IMG/VR virus record: IMGVR_UViG_3300030333_005542
Span: 1-30,605 of that record
Direction: 5' to 3' (one strand)
DNA: 30,605 nt
Source of the DNA: a virus
This document shows, piece by piece, positions 17,901 to 25,000 of the stretch. Position 1 is the first letter of the stretch, and every line of letters starts with the position of its first letter. Both the position numbers and the translations under genes were made by a program. The notes below the pieces were generated by a model. The model saw only the letters and a program-made list of their open reading frames with translations, made no database searches and was not told where the DNA came from.

Positions 17901-20443
17901 AATCTGTTAAGGTTAATCAGGATAGTTTGAAATTTAGATGTGAGATGGATGATTATGCAACGGTTCATACTTATCCAAGATATACTGATCCAGGGTTTAG
18001 TACTTCTTTAGGAATTACTTCAACAACACCTACTTCTATTACACTTAATGTAGGAACATCTAGAACTACTAATTATAGTATTTCTACTGCTGTATATAAT
18101 GCTTCTGTAGGTATATTGACAGTAAGTATTGGTGCAGGTCATAGTTTACTTAAGGGACAAAGTATTGGTATAAAAACTGAATCTTTATCCTTTAGATGTT
18201 CAAGAGATAATTATGCAAGTGTACATAGATATCCTAGAAAACCAGATCCTTATTATACAGGAACACAAGTTACTGCTGTTGGTGTAGGAACTACTACATT
18301 TGAGTGTAATATTGGAGTATCCACTGTCCCAACTTTCTATGTTGGATTGGGATCTGTTCAGTCTGCAATTATAGCTCCTAGATTAACTAATAATTCTGGA
18401 AGCAAGTTTGATGTTGCAGCAAACGGAAGTGAAGTTTTACGTGTTATTGATAGTAAGACGTTTGAAACTCAAACTGGAATATCAACTAGAAATCATGAAT
18501 ATGCTAGGGGTGGAGTTGTTGAAGGATATAATAAAGTAGTATTTGATGATCCATTATCATATTCTGGTATTGGTCTAACCTATAGTAACACATCTGCTGG
18601 AATTGGAGATGGTGCTACTATTGATGTTGTTGTTGGTCAAGGTTCTAGTGTAGTTCAATTTACTATTCAGAATACTGGTAGTGGTTATGGTAATCTTGAA
18701 AAATTAACAGTTCCTATTGGTGGTACTACTGGTATTCCAACTGATCCAAGTAAAACTTTTACGGAGTTTATAGTTGATATTGAAAAAGTCTTTAGTGATG
18801 AATTTACTGGATGGTCTGTAGGTCAATTGGAAGTTCTTGATAATATTGAAAGATATATTGATGGATCTAAACAAGAGTTCCGATTATCACTTAACAATGA
18901 AATAGTTTCTATTGTTGCTAAAAAGGGATCTAAGATTAATGTTCAAGATCTTCTATTAGTATTCGTTAATAACATTCCTCAAGTTCCTGGTAAAGGATAT
19001 AAGTTCCCTGGTGGTAGTGTAATAACATTTACAGAAGCACCTAAGATTGGTGATACAATAGAGATTATTTTCTATAAGGGAACTGGTAGTCAGGATGTTG
19101 TTGAGAGGAAAATTATTGAAACTGTAAAACAGGGTGATGAATTGACCATTGGACGTTTGCAAACTCAAGATACTTGGTTGCAAGAAACTACAAGGGTTCC
19201 TATTAGTGTTGATTCTACTGATATTGTTTCAACTCCACCATATTATGGTCCAGGTAATAGTTCAAATCCTGAGTTAGAAAGACCAATTAATTGGTGTAGA
19301 CAAACTGAAGATAAAATTATTAATGAGAAGGGTGTGGGTAAAGATAGAGAACTCTATGAACCAGTTATTAATCCTTATTCACCTATTATTAAGTCTGTTG
19401 GAATAGGTTCAACTGTCATTTATGTAGAAAGTGTAAGACCATACTTTGATCCATATGATGAAGTTGATAATGTAGCACCAACATCTGATGACTTTACTTT
19501 CCAGAAGAAAGTTAAGATAATCTCTCAGGAGGATAAGATTGGTGCTGCTGGTACTGCAATCGTATCTGGTCTAGGAACAATTTCTTCTGTTGCTATTTCT
19601 ACTGGTGGTGTTGGTTATAGTACTGCTACAGTTAGTTTTGCTACTACGTCATTAAGTGGTAATGAAGTTGGTGTTGGTACAACATCTACTCTTGCCTACG
19701 GTACTCCAATAATTGGTGCTGCTGGAACTATTACTGGTATCGCACTTACAAGTGTTGGTGCTGGATATACATCATCTAATCCACCTATGGTTCTTATCAG
19801 TCCTCCTGTTTGGTCTGAAGAAGAAAATAAAGTTGATTACTATCAAGGAGATTCTGGTATTATTGTTGGATTTGGTACTACTACAATTGGAGCTGGTTCA
19901 ACTAACTATCAATTAATATTTGACTTACATATTCCTCTTACATCAGATTTAAGAGATTCTAATATTACTGGTACTGCAGTTACTATTAGTGGAATATCTA
20001 CTGGTGATTTCTTTATAGTTAACAACTCTACAGTTGGTAGTGCAACTACATCAATTAATTCTGTTGATACTGGTGGTGCTGTTATTGGAGTGGGAACTCA
20101 ATTCCTAAATAACGTTTATGAAGTTAATAATTATGAAATAGTTCAAGCTCCAACTGGAGTGGGAACTACAGGTGTTGGAATAGGCACAACTCATCTTAAT
20201 AGGGTGTTTGTTAAAGTAACTAACTTTAATACTTGGAGTGGTCAATGGCCATCTTTCAGTGGTGCTGGTATTCAAACTGGTAATTATTTTGGATCATATA
20301 GTTGGGGTAAAGTTAATTTAACTTCCCGAACTGAGAGTAATACTTATACCGCATATACTTTAGGAGGAACAGGTGGAATTTCTACTTCCCCAGTAGTAAG
20401 AAGATCTGCTTCCCTTAAATATAAGCAATATAAAACTCCTTGA
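5924..20443 (+). CDS. giant modular baseplate protein in the gp7 position
   Basis: A single uninterrupted 4839-aa frame lies between gp6 and gp8, where T4 has gene 7 (about 1030 aa). The N-terminus (STKRIQLNNVVQNQLPGYVR to about residue 270, with AKDFYLSKGTDRGFEILF) is the conserved cyanophage-type anchor, probably docking on the wedge. The rest is beta-rich and modular: at least six HGLxTGDxVxY modules (about 612-690, 864-933, 973-1050, 1729-1803, 1901-1971, 3045-3133); many GxGY...G(S)GA hairpin modules; a YHYH-like domain (about 1290-1415); a plastocyanin-like stretch ending DIPETLYYTLDP (about 1975-2065); QDSDYYQNLSYSISS (about 2497-2511); and a Cys/His repeat block (3483-4146). The conserved C-terminus contains NPELERPINWCRQTEDKI and LKYKQY. 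I infer a peripheral baseplate or fibre-like role. The annotation VrlC-like is used for similar proteins. Confidence 0.85.
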   Translation: MSTKRIQLNNVVQNQLPGYVRSNYPLVAEFLKSYYQGQEYQGGPIDLVNNIDQYTKVDEQVGLTEYVGLGASVGVSNDTIQVDMQKNPTGTLGFPDSYGLIKINDEIITYTGITTFAFTGCIRGFVGVSSYQSDTNPEELVFKSTTAQKHDKGTSIQNLSSLFLKEFLVKTKHQLTPGFEKRKFSEDLDQNLFIKQAKDFYLSKGTDRGFEILFKSLYNENVKIIRPSEFLFTPSNANYQVTKDFVVEPISGDPMNLELSTLFQDPYEDNNIERAYAPITHVEAINVSAGNTFYKLSIDAGYNKDSRVEGSIYGTFLTSPRTRLIGEVGAGISVIDVDSTVGFGTTGELHFKYIDNTVGISSYTSKSLTQFFGLSGIGKTILSGETIGINTFAYGKSVIDQDETIEVRITSVIDTFDYDNSNCLFEADDTVKIKTLGIGDTGYKIREWFYNISPVYEVDSITLQDSSDWTYEIILTTDHDFKLGDKSVAILVGSDGRNLPVSDITQLTSARGFIIRGQGEIDTSLKYTVERQILKANAINFPEASNYSTNIQNVYKEKNTQKLLVTSPSIPTYGSQALGVNDGKIIFSGSFSGDEFEIVTNSTTTPSGVPIFDHGLYTGDAVYYTPQIVNDAYVDPTSGSSLDNFVIKSSLMDEGLYFVKRVNKTTVKFAKSGSNLYNGKFINIDTDGSRTGIVTDNKISPYKFNNKTLQSQKLVREISPPVNSGSVSETVPGRTGILVNGVEILNYKSFDQVHYGKLTGIDVLSGGRNYDVINPPFVHIKDSVGSGATGYAAVSGILKDIRIIDTGFDYQETPTVKITGGNGSGARVSVNMESVDHSVSFEADSPRVGLGTTGVLASTIGFTTYHKFKNAEQVVYITNNQEVVGGLTTSATYYAALVGTGGTTIRLHKDEAGVLAGINTITLTSKGIGKQFIKSTEKKSIVESINIISGGTGYQNKKRTTVPAGINTALNQIKIENHDYESGEIVTYTCDGTPISGLTTSTDFYVTKVDNDNFKLSSVGIGSTASDFYHKTKQYRSFSSIGVGTHIFNYQDISVNISGDVGINSVGSETFELKVQPIIRGEITSVHLSNNGVGYGASEIINFIREPEVTLLSGSNAQLTPIINPEGKLSEVIVENKGSNYNSPPNLQINGDGIGAVITPILKVVDLNGNASSVGIGTTINYVLDSVNIIHGGSGYSRDNTSIDVVNSGTDCKVRSNIQKWNVNLFEKYYQTEQITDDDGIICDGNFDLQYSHLYAPRKLRQTIYATNQEGKSLYGEPDLKKVNGQEVISDNHSPIIGYAYDGNPIYGPYGYIKKAGGTVTQMKSGYIEEAVLKENRPPLSVFPAGFFTDDYTYKAVSDETVLDENNGRFCVTPQFPSGTYAYFATIDDSGSEQGGQFNTYKLPVFPYLIGKNYYSAPNQFNFLVSSNQDNYKLQGSKWGRVTTPYNLIHADEVYYPYIPLPNKLSQTIDIVATKPGFVDSIGIETGGKNYKMGDKVVFNNTGTKGMNAGARVSLLKGKPVSSVSAATSSITSVEIYPSSQKGIYSIVSTEPHNWVNLDIITVTGLSTTSSEIGGIYNAGITSTKLNVVGLGTTAVAIGTDGVTGIVTHFDVRGDLSKLQSNDLLGIGTETIKVLNIEPLLSRIRVLRAVNGVTGVSHTVTTEILEKPRRLTINSGFSSDYEYRVNNQIYFNPSDSVGLGTRSGVGIGTTIAFSNPGIGITQKFIQTKAIYIPDHGLKTGDKLTYSPNGGTGLNVRWDGSDAVDTGISTFTDGQTLYAGVITEDLIGISTVKVGLGSTGTFVGIASTQRGSTTVFFSGLGTGVYHSFKTNYDVITGEIRRTTATVSTGQSHGLLNYENVYMNVVSGLVTTVTVKYNDYNRRIIIDPKSFTAAGVNTTTNAITITDHGYKTGDKIIHTASSPVGGLDDNGIYYIVKIDSNRFKLSQTEYDSKESKPVVVGLGSTSAGTINPINPSIKVYKNSVVEFNLSDSSLGYVSQSTSYPAFALNFYTDKNLTQQWSTSPESLTFNVTRNGTVGVTTDAKVSLAVTKDIPETLYYTLDPIIEGTIPTVKREVIVDSEVISGNEIELSESDFNGKHRVTIGGTNQFEYTLREPPERLSYGTTSFVSYETDSPTAYGAISNFEITDRGKNYYSLPGISTINSELGSSAIIEAKSTSIGKIKKVKVKDIGYDFPYDSTIKPDTALPQIIKIDALMSLESVGITSFGRGYISAPDLILIDGKTNKPVLDADLKYTLGNPNIEILNNTKGVSNAPAKIITDRNSNGIGIATVGFNTENYDVTVELSVGFSTATTFPIAVGDKVFVEGVSVGIGTSFKGYNSKDYDYELFTITAVDENYGGIGTVTYNLSDYFIGLAPGTSAGAFDFVNSSGRIVPEKFMPTFDIKLKPNDFAKGEVVEGSISSTRGTVQNWNPNTGILRVTNTDGFVTNDVLKGLSSGTQGLASSIKTFDSYIKLNATSRVEKGHETDSGYLNTNLQRVQDSDYYQNLSYSISSRVDMETWNDPVSSLNHTIGFKKFSDYQLESTASVRVGLSTELSDVAAVNDIYSTGNLNCVYDFDLVTENALQVNVDDAVSDEITFSNRILQDYTESVGNRVVSIDDFSGTFNSNPRATRFSTVARWTLAERRAVKYFTYVRDKRYGGQRQFMIVDIIHDSNFGYINQYGRVETTYEQGDFDFAISGNDGILNFYPQKYSVNDYFVSSISYNLDDNLLSVGSTVIGRTLIDSESVTIGTGTGTTTIVGIASTYRSAKVIININPDISGKEHEYNQLNIIHNGDEVDLMEYGRLTTVNDPDSINGLGTYRGYIDGTELKVDFIANSNVGIGTTGVINTILVGMADSAYTGIGTVDLKHARLESRTTAIDSSSSPGVTTVSQWPVEYEAGYGVIQVTDATNQVYEMFEFAAITDYVSDTSTETYDIEFGNVASGVSPSGLGTFGTKVSSAGTVSLLFTPVASINTQVNVYLNAQRIQDDTKDTISFNNGAIESGFGEYTGTESAVLRAFGLSHQTDPIFRKPFDGSSTGVLNLDTNSINLPNHFFVTGEELVYTNPGSGYTMAIGVASTDGFVGVGTTTLLPSKVFAVKIDDETIKLAESAAKALQTVPEVVDLTSVGIGTSHCFNAINQNKKALVTLDNIIQSPIVSTSVTTHLADIVYTTSDLIEFAGITSFYGGDLIQIGNEIIRIDALGITGNPNLIRVRRPWAGTTLAGYGTGTLVTKVDGNYNIVDNTIHFVEAPYGNVPLSTSTNAPDSRDWVGIATGSSFEGRIFMRSGIPDTANEPYYRNYVFDSLSAQFTGKKSEFVLKSDGSNVSGIVTDTAIVLINDVFQTPGSTNEFTITEDSTVGVTTISFTGTASSTTDVNVGNLPKGGIIVSVGSSEGFGYQPLVAAGGTVTVAAGGTIKSISIGNTGSGYRAGIQTVNVGIQTLSRVGTNVIGIGTAQITTGHITGIAVTNADHIFYSPRKVANVGYSSVTGISTITTQTDHGLSSGDEVVLSGIAFTCDYSPRIGIHTAVYDNVSGIMTVTTAVGHGLSTSGQKSVVIFTGLAFTCGLDGGASTHYYPRGQDPAYHTAVKITKDGTKKTITNAVYNPTTGIMTCTSASHGISNGDKVKFGLNSLTFTCDKDDHATSHTYPRESDTIAGKWITVSNVTTNTFRVNVLPIAPSTNTGIHTFVSALADGLTHNDGDIAIDVGYAANGDQFTHQFVSATSGAVVAGGSYAHRYVGSTSGAVVAGGNYAHTFVSATAGGVTVTGIGTTTPTDATYDASTGDLVLTIPSHSYSTDDTVGISTNAITFKCAFDRYTSNHAYPRNTDPIIGITTAITSKTADTITINVGMSTLVSYNVSDATYNPDQGELTLTIGSHSLRGPSYYTVTDAEYSPTTGIMTCTVGSGVTLSSGEKIRFAYDSLTFTCAKDGHATNHTYPRSGAGGTADAVGARWLPISGVTTNQFEVQVLDTIPSSNTGVHTFVSATTGGLIVAGESVKVNQDSLKFRCEMDDYATVHTYPRYTDPGFSTSLGITSTTPTSITLNVGTSRTTNYSISTAVYNASVGILTVSIGAGHSLLKGQSIGIKTESLSFRCSRDNYASVHRYPRKPDPYYTGTQVTAVGVGTTTFECNIGVSTVPTFYVGLGSVQSAIIAPRLTNNSGSKFDVAANGSEVLRVIDSKTFETQTGISTRNHEYARGGVVEGYNKVVFDDPLSYSGIGLTYSNTSAGIGDGATIDVVVGQGSSVVQFTIQNTGSGYGNLEKLTVPIGGTTGIPTDPSKTFTEFIVDIEKVFSDEFTGWSVGQLEVLDNIERYIDGSKQEFRLSLNNEIVSIVAKKGSKINVQDLLLVFVNNIPQVPGKGYKFPGGSVITFTEAPKIGDTIEIIFYKGTGSQDVVERKIIETVKQGDELTIGRLQTQDTWLQETTRVPISVDSTDIVSTPPYYGPGNSSNPELERPINWCRQTEDKIINEKGVGKDRELYEPVINPYSPIIKSVGIGSTVIYVESVRPYFDPYDEVDNVAPTSDDFTFQKKVKIISQEDKIGAAGTAIVSGLGTISSVAISTGGVGYSTATVSFATTSLSGNEVGVGTTSTLAYGTPIIGAAGTITGIALTSVGAGYTSSNPPMVLISPPVWSEEENKVDYYQGDSGIIVGFGTTTIGAGSTNYQLIFDLHIPLTSDLRDSNITGTAVTISGISTGDFFIVNNSTVGSATTSINSVDTGGAVIGVGTQFLNNVYEVNNYEIVQAPTGVGTTGVGIGTTHLNRVFVKVTNFNTWSGQWPSFSGAGIQTGNYFGSYSWGKVNLTSRTESNTYTAYTLGGTGGISTSPVVRRSASLKYKQYKTP
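9790..10165 (+). other. YHYH-type domain within the giant protein
   Basis: Residues about 1290-1415 contain SPIIGYAYDGNPIYGPYGY, then FVTPQ-like GRFCVTPQFPSGTYAYF and PVFPYLIG. The GYAxDGxPIYGP and TPxxPxGTYAYF signatures are those of the YHYH domain (PF14240), found in secreted bacterial proteins and large phage structural proteins. Its biochemical role is not established. Coordinates are approximate. Confidence 0.7.
16372..18360 (+). repeat. six-copy Cys-Asp-His-YPR repeat block in the giant protein
   Basis: The motif F-x-C-x2-D-x2-[AT]-[ST]-x-H-x-Y-P-R recurs with Phe at residues 3560, 3632, 3807, 3922, 4004 and 4090; examples are FTCDKDDHATSHTYPR and FRCSRDNYASVHRYPR. A degenerate copy without His (FTCDYSPR) is at 3512. 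Each copy is preceded by a strand of the type AVYNPTTGIMTCT and a HGL/SGD turn. The Cys, Asp and His are invariant in the six full copies. Confidence 0.85.
17072..17233 (+). repeat. tandem 18-residue (54-bp) repeat, three units
   Basis: Three consecutive units read FVSATSGAVVAGGSYAHR, YVGSTSGAVVAGGNYAHT and FVSATAGGVTVTGIGTTT. The first two share 28 identical bases (17082-17109 and 17136-17163), so the duplication is recent compared with the other modules; the third unit has diverged. Confidence 0.85.
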
Positions 20444-20453
20444 TCAAATCATT

Positions 20454-20461
20454 AATAAATA
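20454..20461 (+). promoter_or_regulatory. late promoter box AATAAATA before gp8
   Basis: TTAATAAATAAAGA (20452-20465) lies in the 37-nt gap between the giant gene and gp8, about 20 nt before the ATG. It repeats almost exactly the box before gp25 and matches the NATAAATA late motif. It would allow gp8 and the following genes to be transcribed independently of the 14.5-kb gene. Confidence 0.7.
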
Positions 20462-20480
20462 AAGAAAAATCTCTGTCCAA

Positions 20481-22037
20481 ATGGCTGCTATAATAACTGA
20501 TCAGATTAGAATATTGAATGCGAAAAATTTTGTCGCTGGTGTAAGTTCTAGTACAAATGCATATTATTCTTTTGTTGGATTACCCAATCCTACTGATGTT
20601 GCAACTGATTGGAACACAACACCCCCTTCCCCTAAAGATAGTTTTTCAGAAGAAACTGATTATTGGGATACTATGATTGCATTGAAGAAAATTAATTCTT
20701 CTGATGTAAAGCAAATTGTTAGTAAAAGAGTATGGTCATCAGGTACTACCTATGACATGTATAGGGGAGATTATAGTAGAACAAATACAGCTCCTGTCTC
20801 AGGTGCAACTAATTTGTATACGGCAACATATTATGTTGTAAACAGTGATTATAGGGTTTATGAGTGTCTTCAAAATGGTACTGATCCTGATAATCCTAAT
20901 GGAAGACCATCATTAGATGAACCAACCTTTACTGATTTAGAACCAAGGTCTGCTGGAAGTAGTGGTGATAATTATATTTGGAAATATCTTTATACAATTA
21001 AACCTTCTGATATTGTAAAATTTGATTCTACAGATTTTATGCCAGTCCCTAGAGATTGGGAAACGTCTAATGATAATGCTTCTGTTAGAGATAATGCAGT
21101 AGATGGATCTATTAAAATTGTAACTATTACTAATAGAGGAATAAGTATTGGTCCTGTAGGTGGTACTGAATATCGCAATGTTCCTATTAAAGGGGATGGT
21201 TCTGGTGCAGAATGTACTATTACAACTACTAATGATCAACAAGTAGATACCGTAGTTATTTCTAAGCAAGGTTCAGGATACACTTATGGTAGTGTTGACT
21301 TAGAAGCAGGTGGTGTTCCTACAGGAAGCACAAGACCTTTATTTGATGTTATTATTCCCCCTCAAGGTGGGCATGGATCTAATATTTACAGAGAACTTGG
21401 TGCTTATAATGTTTTATTATATTCTAGAATAGAAAATGATAATGAAAATCCTGATTTTATAGTTGGTAATGATATTGCAAGAGTTGGTGTTGTTTGCAAC
21501 CCACAACAATTTGATTCTACATCACTTTTAAATTCAGATAAAGCAAGTGCTCTTGGAGCATTGAGGTTGACTGGAACTGGTTATAGTTCTGCTACTTTTA
21601 CTGCAGATTCTTATGTTACTCAAACAATTGCTACTGGATCTACCGCAGTGGGAAGAGTTGTTCATTATGATCAAACAACAGGAGTATTGAAATATTGGCA
21701 AGATAGATCTCTTGCTGGTTTTAATACTGTTGGAACGGGAATAACAGATCCTCAATATGGATTTAATCTAAATGCTTTTACACCTTCTCCTAGCACTGGT
21801 GGAAGTGTAGAAATTACTCCTTCATCTGGATCTACTTTGGAGATTGATACTAGTTTTTCAGGTCTATCTACCTCTCTAAATAATAGAACATATTATCTTG
21901 GTCAGAGTTTTACTGAAGGTGTTGCAAATCCCGAAGTTAAAAAATACTCAGGAAATATTATTTTTGTTGATAATAGACCAGCTATTACTCGGTCAACAAA
22001 CCAAAAAGAAGATATCAAAATAGTATTGCAGTTCTAA
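20481..22037 (+). CDS. gp8: baseplate wedge protein gp8
   Basis: The 518-aa protein begins MAAIITDQIRILNAKNFVAG, the recognisable start of cyanophage gp8. Family landmarks are YYSFVGLPNPT, VWSSGTTYDMYRGDYS, YYVVNSDYRVYECLQNG, then EPTFTDLEPRSAGSSGDNYI and WKYLYTIKPSDIVKFDST (about 26-187). gp8 is a wedge protein that binds the gp7-position protein and gp6 arms. It is clearly longer than T4 gp8 (334 aa). Part of the extra length is a beta module at about 233-277 (VPIKGDGSGAECTI followed by VVISKQGSGYTYGSVDL) of the same kind as those in the two giant neighbours. A late promoter box lies just upstream; 6 nt separate it from the next gene. Confidence 0.93.
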   Translation: MAAIITDQIRILNAKNFVAGVSSSTNAYYSFVGLPNPTDVATDWNTTPPSPKDSFSEETDYWDTMIALKKINSSDVKQIVSKRVWSSGTTYDMYRGDYSRTNTAPVSGATNLYTATYYVVNSDYRVYECLQNGTDPDNPNGRPSLDEPTFTDLEPRSAGSSGDNYIWKYLYTIKPSDIVKFDSTDFMPVPRDWETSNDNASVRDNAVDGSIKIVTITNRGISIGPVGGTEYRNVPIKGDGSGAECTITTTNDQQVDTVVISKQGSGYTYGSVDLEAGGVPTGSTRPLFDVIIPPQGGHGSNIYRELGAYNVLLYSRIENDNENPDFIVGNDIARVGVVCNPQQFDSTSLLNSDKASALGALRLTGTGYSSATFTADSYVTQTIATGSTAVGRVVHYDQTTGVLKYWQDRSLAGFNTVGTGITDPQYGFNLNAFTPSPSTGGSVEITPSSGSTLEIDTSFSGLSTSLNNRTYYLGQSFTEGVANPEVKKYSGNIIFVDNRPAITRSTNQKEDIKIVLQF

Positions 22038-22043
22038 AAAATC

Positions 22044-25000
22044 ATGCCACAGCAAACCAATTTAAATGTATCGCCATATTTTGACGATTATGATCCGACG
22101 GATGATTTTTATCGGGTTTTGTTTAAGCCTGGATATCCTGTTCAAGCTAGAGAGTTAACTGCTCTTCAATCAATACTACAGAATCAAATTGAAAAATTTG
22201 GTCAACATTTCTTTAAAGAAGGTGCGAAAGTAATACCTGGTAATACTGGATATAATAGACTTTATTATGGTATTCAAATTAATAATAATTATCAAGGAGT
22301 TCCTGTAAGTGCATATGTTGATCAATTAATTGGAACAAAAATAACAGGACAAAGATCTGGGGTAACTGCTGTTGTAGATAAAGTTTTATTGGCAGAAGAT
22401 TCTGAAAGGGGACAATTAACTCTTTATATAAATTACTTAACGTCTAATACATCTAATAACTCTACTCAAGTATTTTCTGATGGAGAAGAATTAACATGTT
22501 CGGAAATAATAACTTCTGGATTACTAGGTAGTACTGCCATTGCTGCAGGTGCTCCATTTGCTCAAACAATATCTAATAATGCTGCTGTAACTGGATCTTC
22601 TTTCCAAATTCAAGAAGGAGTATATTTTGTTAGAGGTCAGTTTTGTAGAGTAAATCAAGAAACTCTTATACTTAGTCAATATAGTAGTGCTCCTGAAGCA
22701 AGGGTTGGTTTATATGTAAATGAGGAAATAATAAACGCAGATATAGATGAAAGTTTAAATGATAATTCTCAGGGATTTAATAATTATTCTGCACCAGGTG
22801 CTGATAGATTAAAAATATCTCTTAGTTTGTTTCAAAAACCTCTAGATGATTTTGATGATAATAGTTTTGTTGAATTAGCAACTATTGGTTCTAATAATCA
22901 ACCAGGAGTTTTAAAAACTGCAAGAAAAGGATCTGCTGGAGGTGCTGCTCTTGGTGGATTTAGTGGAGTATATTCAAAGAATTTTGATTTAACTGATACT
23001 CTTGCAAGAAGAACTTTTGATGAAAGTGGTAATTATGATGTAAGACCTTTTGATGTTACTCTTTTAGAATCCCTAAATGATAATATAGGAAATAGGGGAG
23101 TATTTAAAGCAGGTCAATTTACACCAGGTGGAGAAACTCCAAGTGATGATTTAGCATTATATAAAATTGCTCCAGGTAAAGCTTATGTTAAGGGTTATGA
23201 AATCGAAACACTTAATCCAACATTCCTCGATGTACCAAAACCTAGAGAATTACGTACTTTAAAAAATCAATCAATAATTTACAACACTGGTCCCACATTT
23301 AAAATTAATAGTGTTTTTAGAACTCCGACAGTAGGTATTGGTAGTACATATGTTCTAAGTTTAAGGGATGAAAGAGTTGGTGTAAACTCTGAAAGTGCTC
23401 CAGGACAAGAAATTGGTCTTGCAAGAGTATATGATTTTAGACTCGAATCAGGAACTTATGAAGTTGCAGAAAGTGATAGAGCTAAAAATCAATGGGACAT
23501 TTCATTATATGATGTACAAACTTTTAGTGAAATTGAATTAAATCAACCCATTACTCAATCTGTTCCTGCTTTTATTGAAGGAAAGAATAGTGGGGCTACT
23601 GCTTTTCTTGTAGGTTCTGTTACTTCTGGAGTAGGGTTAACTGTATATGAGAAAAATGGTAATTTTATTGCAAATGAACCATTAATTATTAATGGAATTA
23701 ATAATGGTAGAACCGCAATAGGAATTACTGATTATACAGTTTCTGATGTTAAGTCTCTTTATGGAACTGATGATAATAATATTGGTCTTAATACGTTTAG
23801 TGCAAATATAATTCCATCTACTTTATTTGATGTTGGTATTGCTACTGTTGGTATAGACAAAGGAGCAGCAGGAACTTTAATAAAAAGTACTAATCCTAAT
23901 TTCCCAGGTATTACTACTATTGGTAATCTTATTCAGTATAGTGATCTTAGTATATCAGAAGATCCTATTTTAACAAGAGTAGTTAGTGTAACTTCAAATT
24001 CAGTTTCTGTTGTTGGTGTGGCTACTGTTCCTGGAGTATGTAATGGTGGATTACCTGTTGTTGGTCTAAATTCAGAAGGAGAATCATTAACTGGTATTAC
24101 AACAGCAGCAGCATTTAAAAATGTAAGTGATTTAAAAGTTCTAGCAACTCAATTTGATGTTTCTACTGATAATACTTTAGTTACAAGACTTTCTAAGACA
24201 AATATATCAAATGTTGATTTAACGGGTGCATCAGTTGTTATAAGAAAAACTTTCCCTGTTAATATTAGTGATGGGAGATTGGAGACTCCTCTTCCAACTA
24301 TACCAACAAACGAATCATTCCAACCATTTACTCCAAAGAGATATTCTTTGATTGGTGCAGATGGTAAGACTCATGATTTAACAGCAGATCAGTTTGATTT
24401 TGGGTCTGGAAATACTTGCCAAATTCGTGGTTTAACTGATCCTCCTGCTGCAAATAAAGGAGCAACTTTGATTGCTACTATTAAAAAGGAAAAGCCAAAA
24501 GCAAAAGAAAAAATAAGGAATAGAGTTAAGTCTATAGTTGTTAATTACTCTAAAGATGCTGCTTCTGGAATAGGAACTACGACATTAAATGATGGATTAA
24601 CTTATGGTACTTATCCATATGGAACAAGAGTTCAAGATAAAAATATTTCTATAAATGATGCTGATATTATAGAAGTATTGGCAATATATGAATCAGCTGA
24701 TACAAGTGATCCATCATCACCAAAAATTAATTTAGCTTCTATTGCAACACAATCTACAACAACAAATGAATTAATTATTGGTGAACAATTAATTGGACAA
24801 TCTAGTGATGCTGTTGCTATGGTAGCAGAAAAACCAAGTGACAGTCAAATTACTGTAATTTATCAAAATGAGCATTTATTTAAAGAAGGAGAAATTGTAA
24901 ACTTCCAAGAATCTGGTGCTAATGCAATAGTTTCATCTTTAGATTCACCAAGTTTTGATATATCTCCAAACTTCTCTTTTGTAGATGGACAACAATCTAG

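Noticed and set aside
16372-18360. CRISPR-like or other DNA-level repeat array
   Set aside because: The repetition is at protein level with variable spacing and stays in frame; there are no short identical direct repeats with unique spacers.
5924-20443. Possible frameshifts or assembly fusion making an artificially long frame
   Set aside because: The frame is continuous with homogeneous codon use, a conserved-type N-terminus next to gp6 and a conserved-type C-terminus next to gp8; no internal start signals or second promoter were seen.
20937-21755. Minus-strand frames opposite gp8
   Set aside because: Antisense shadows of a recognised structural gene, with low-complexity Ser/Asn/Ile/Arg composition.
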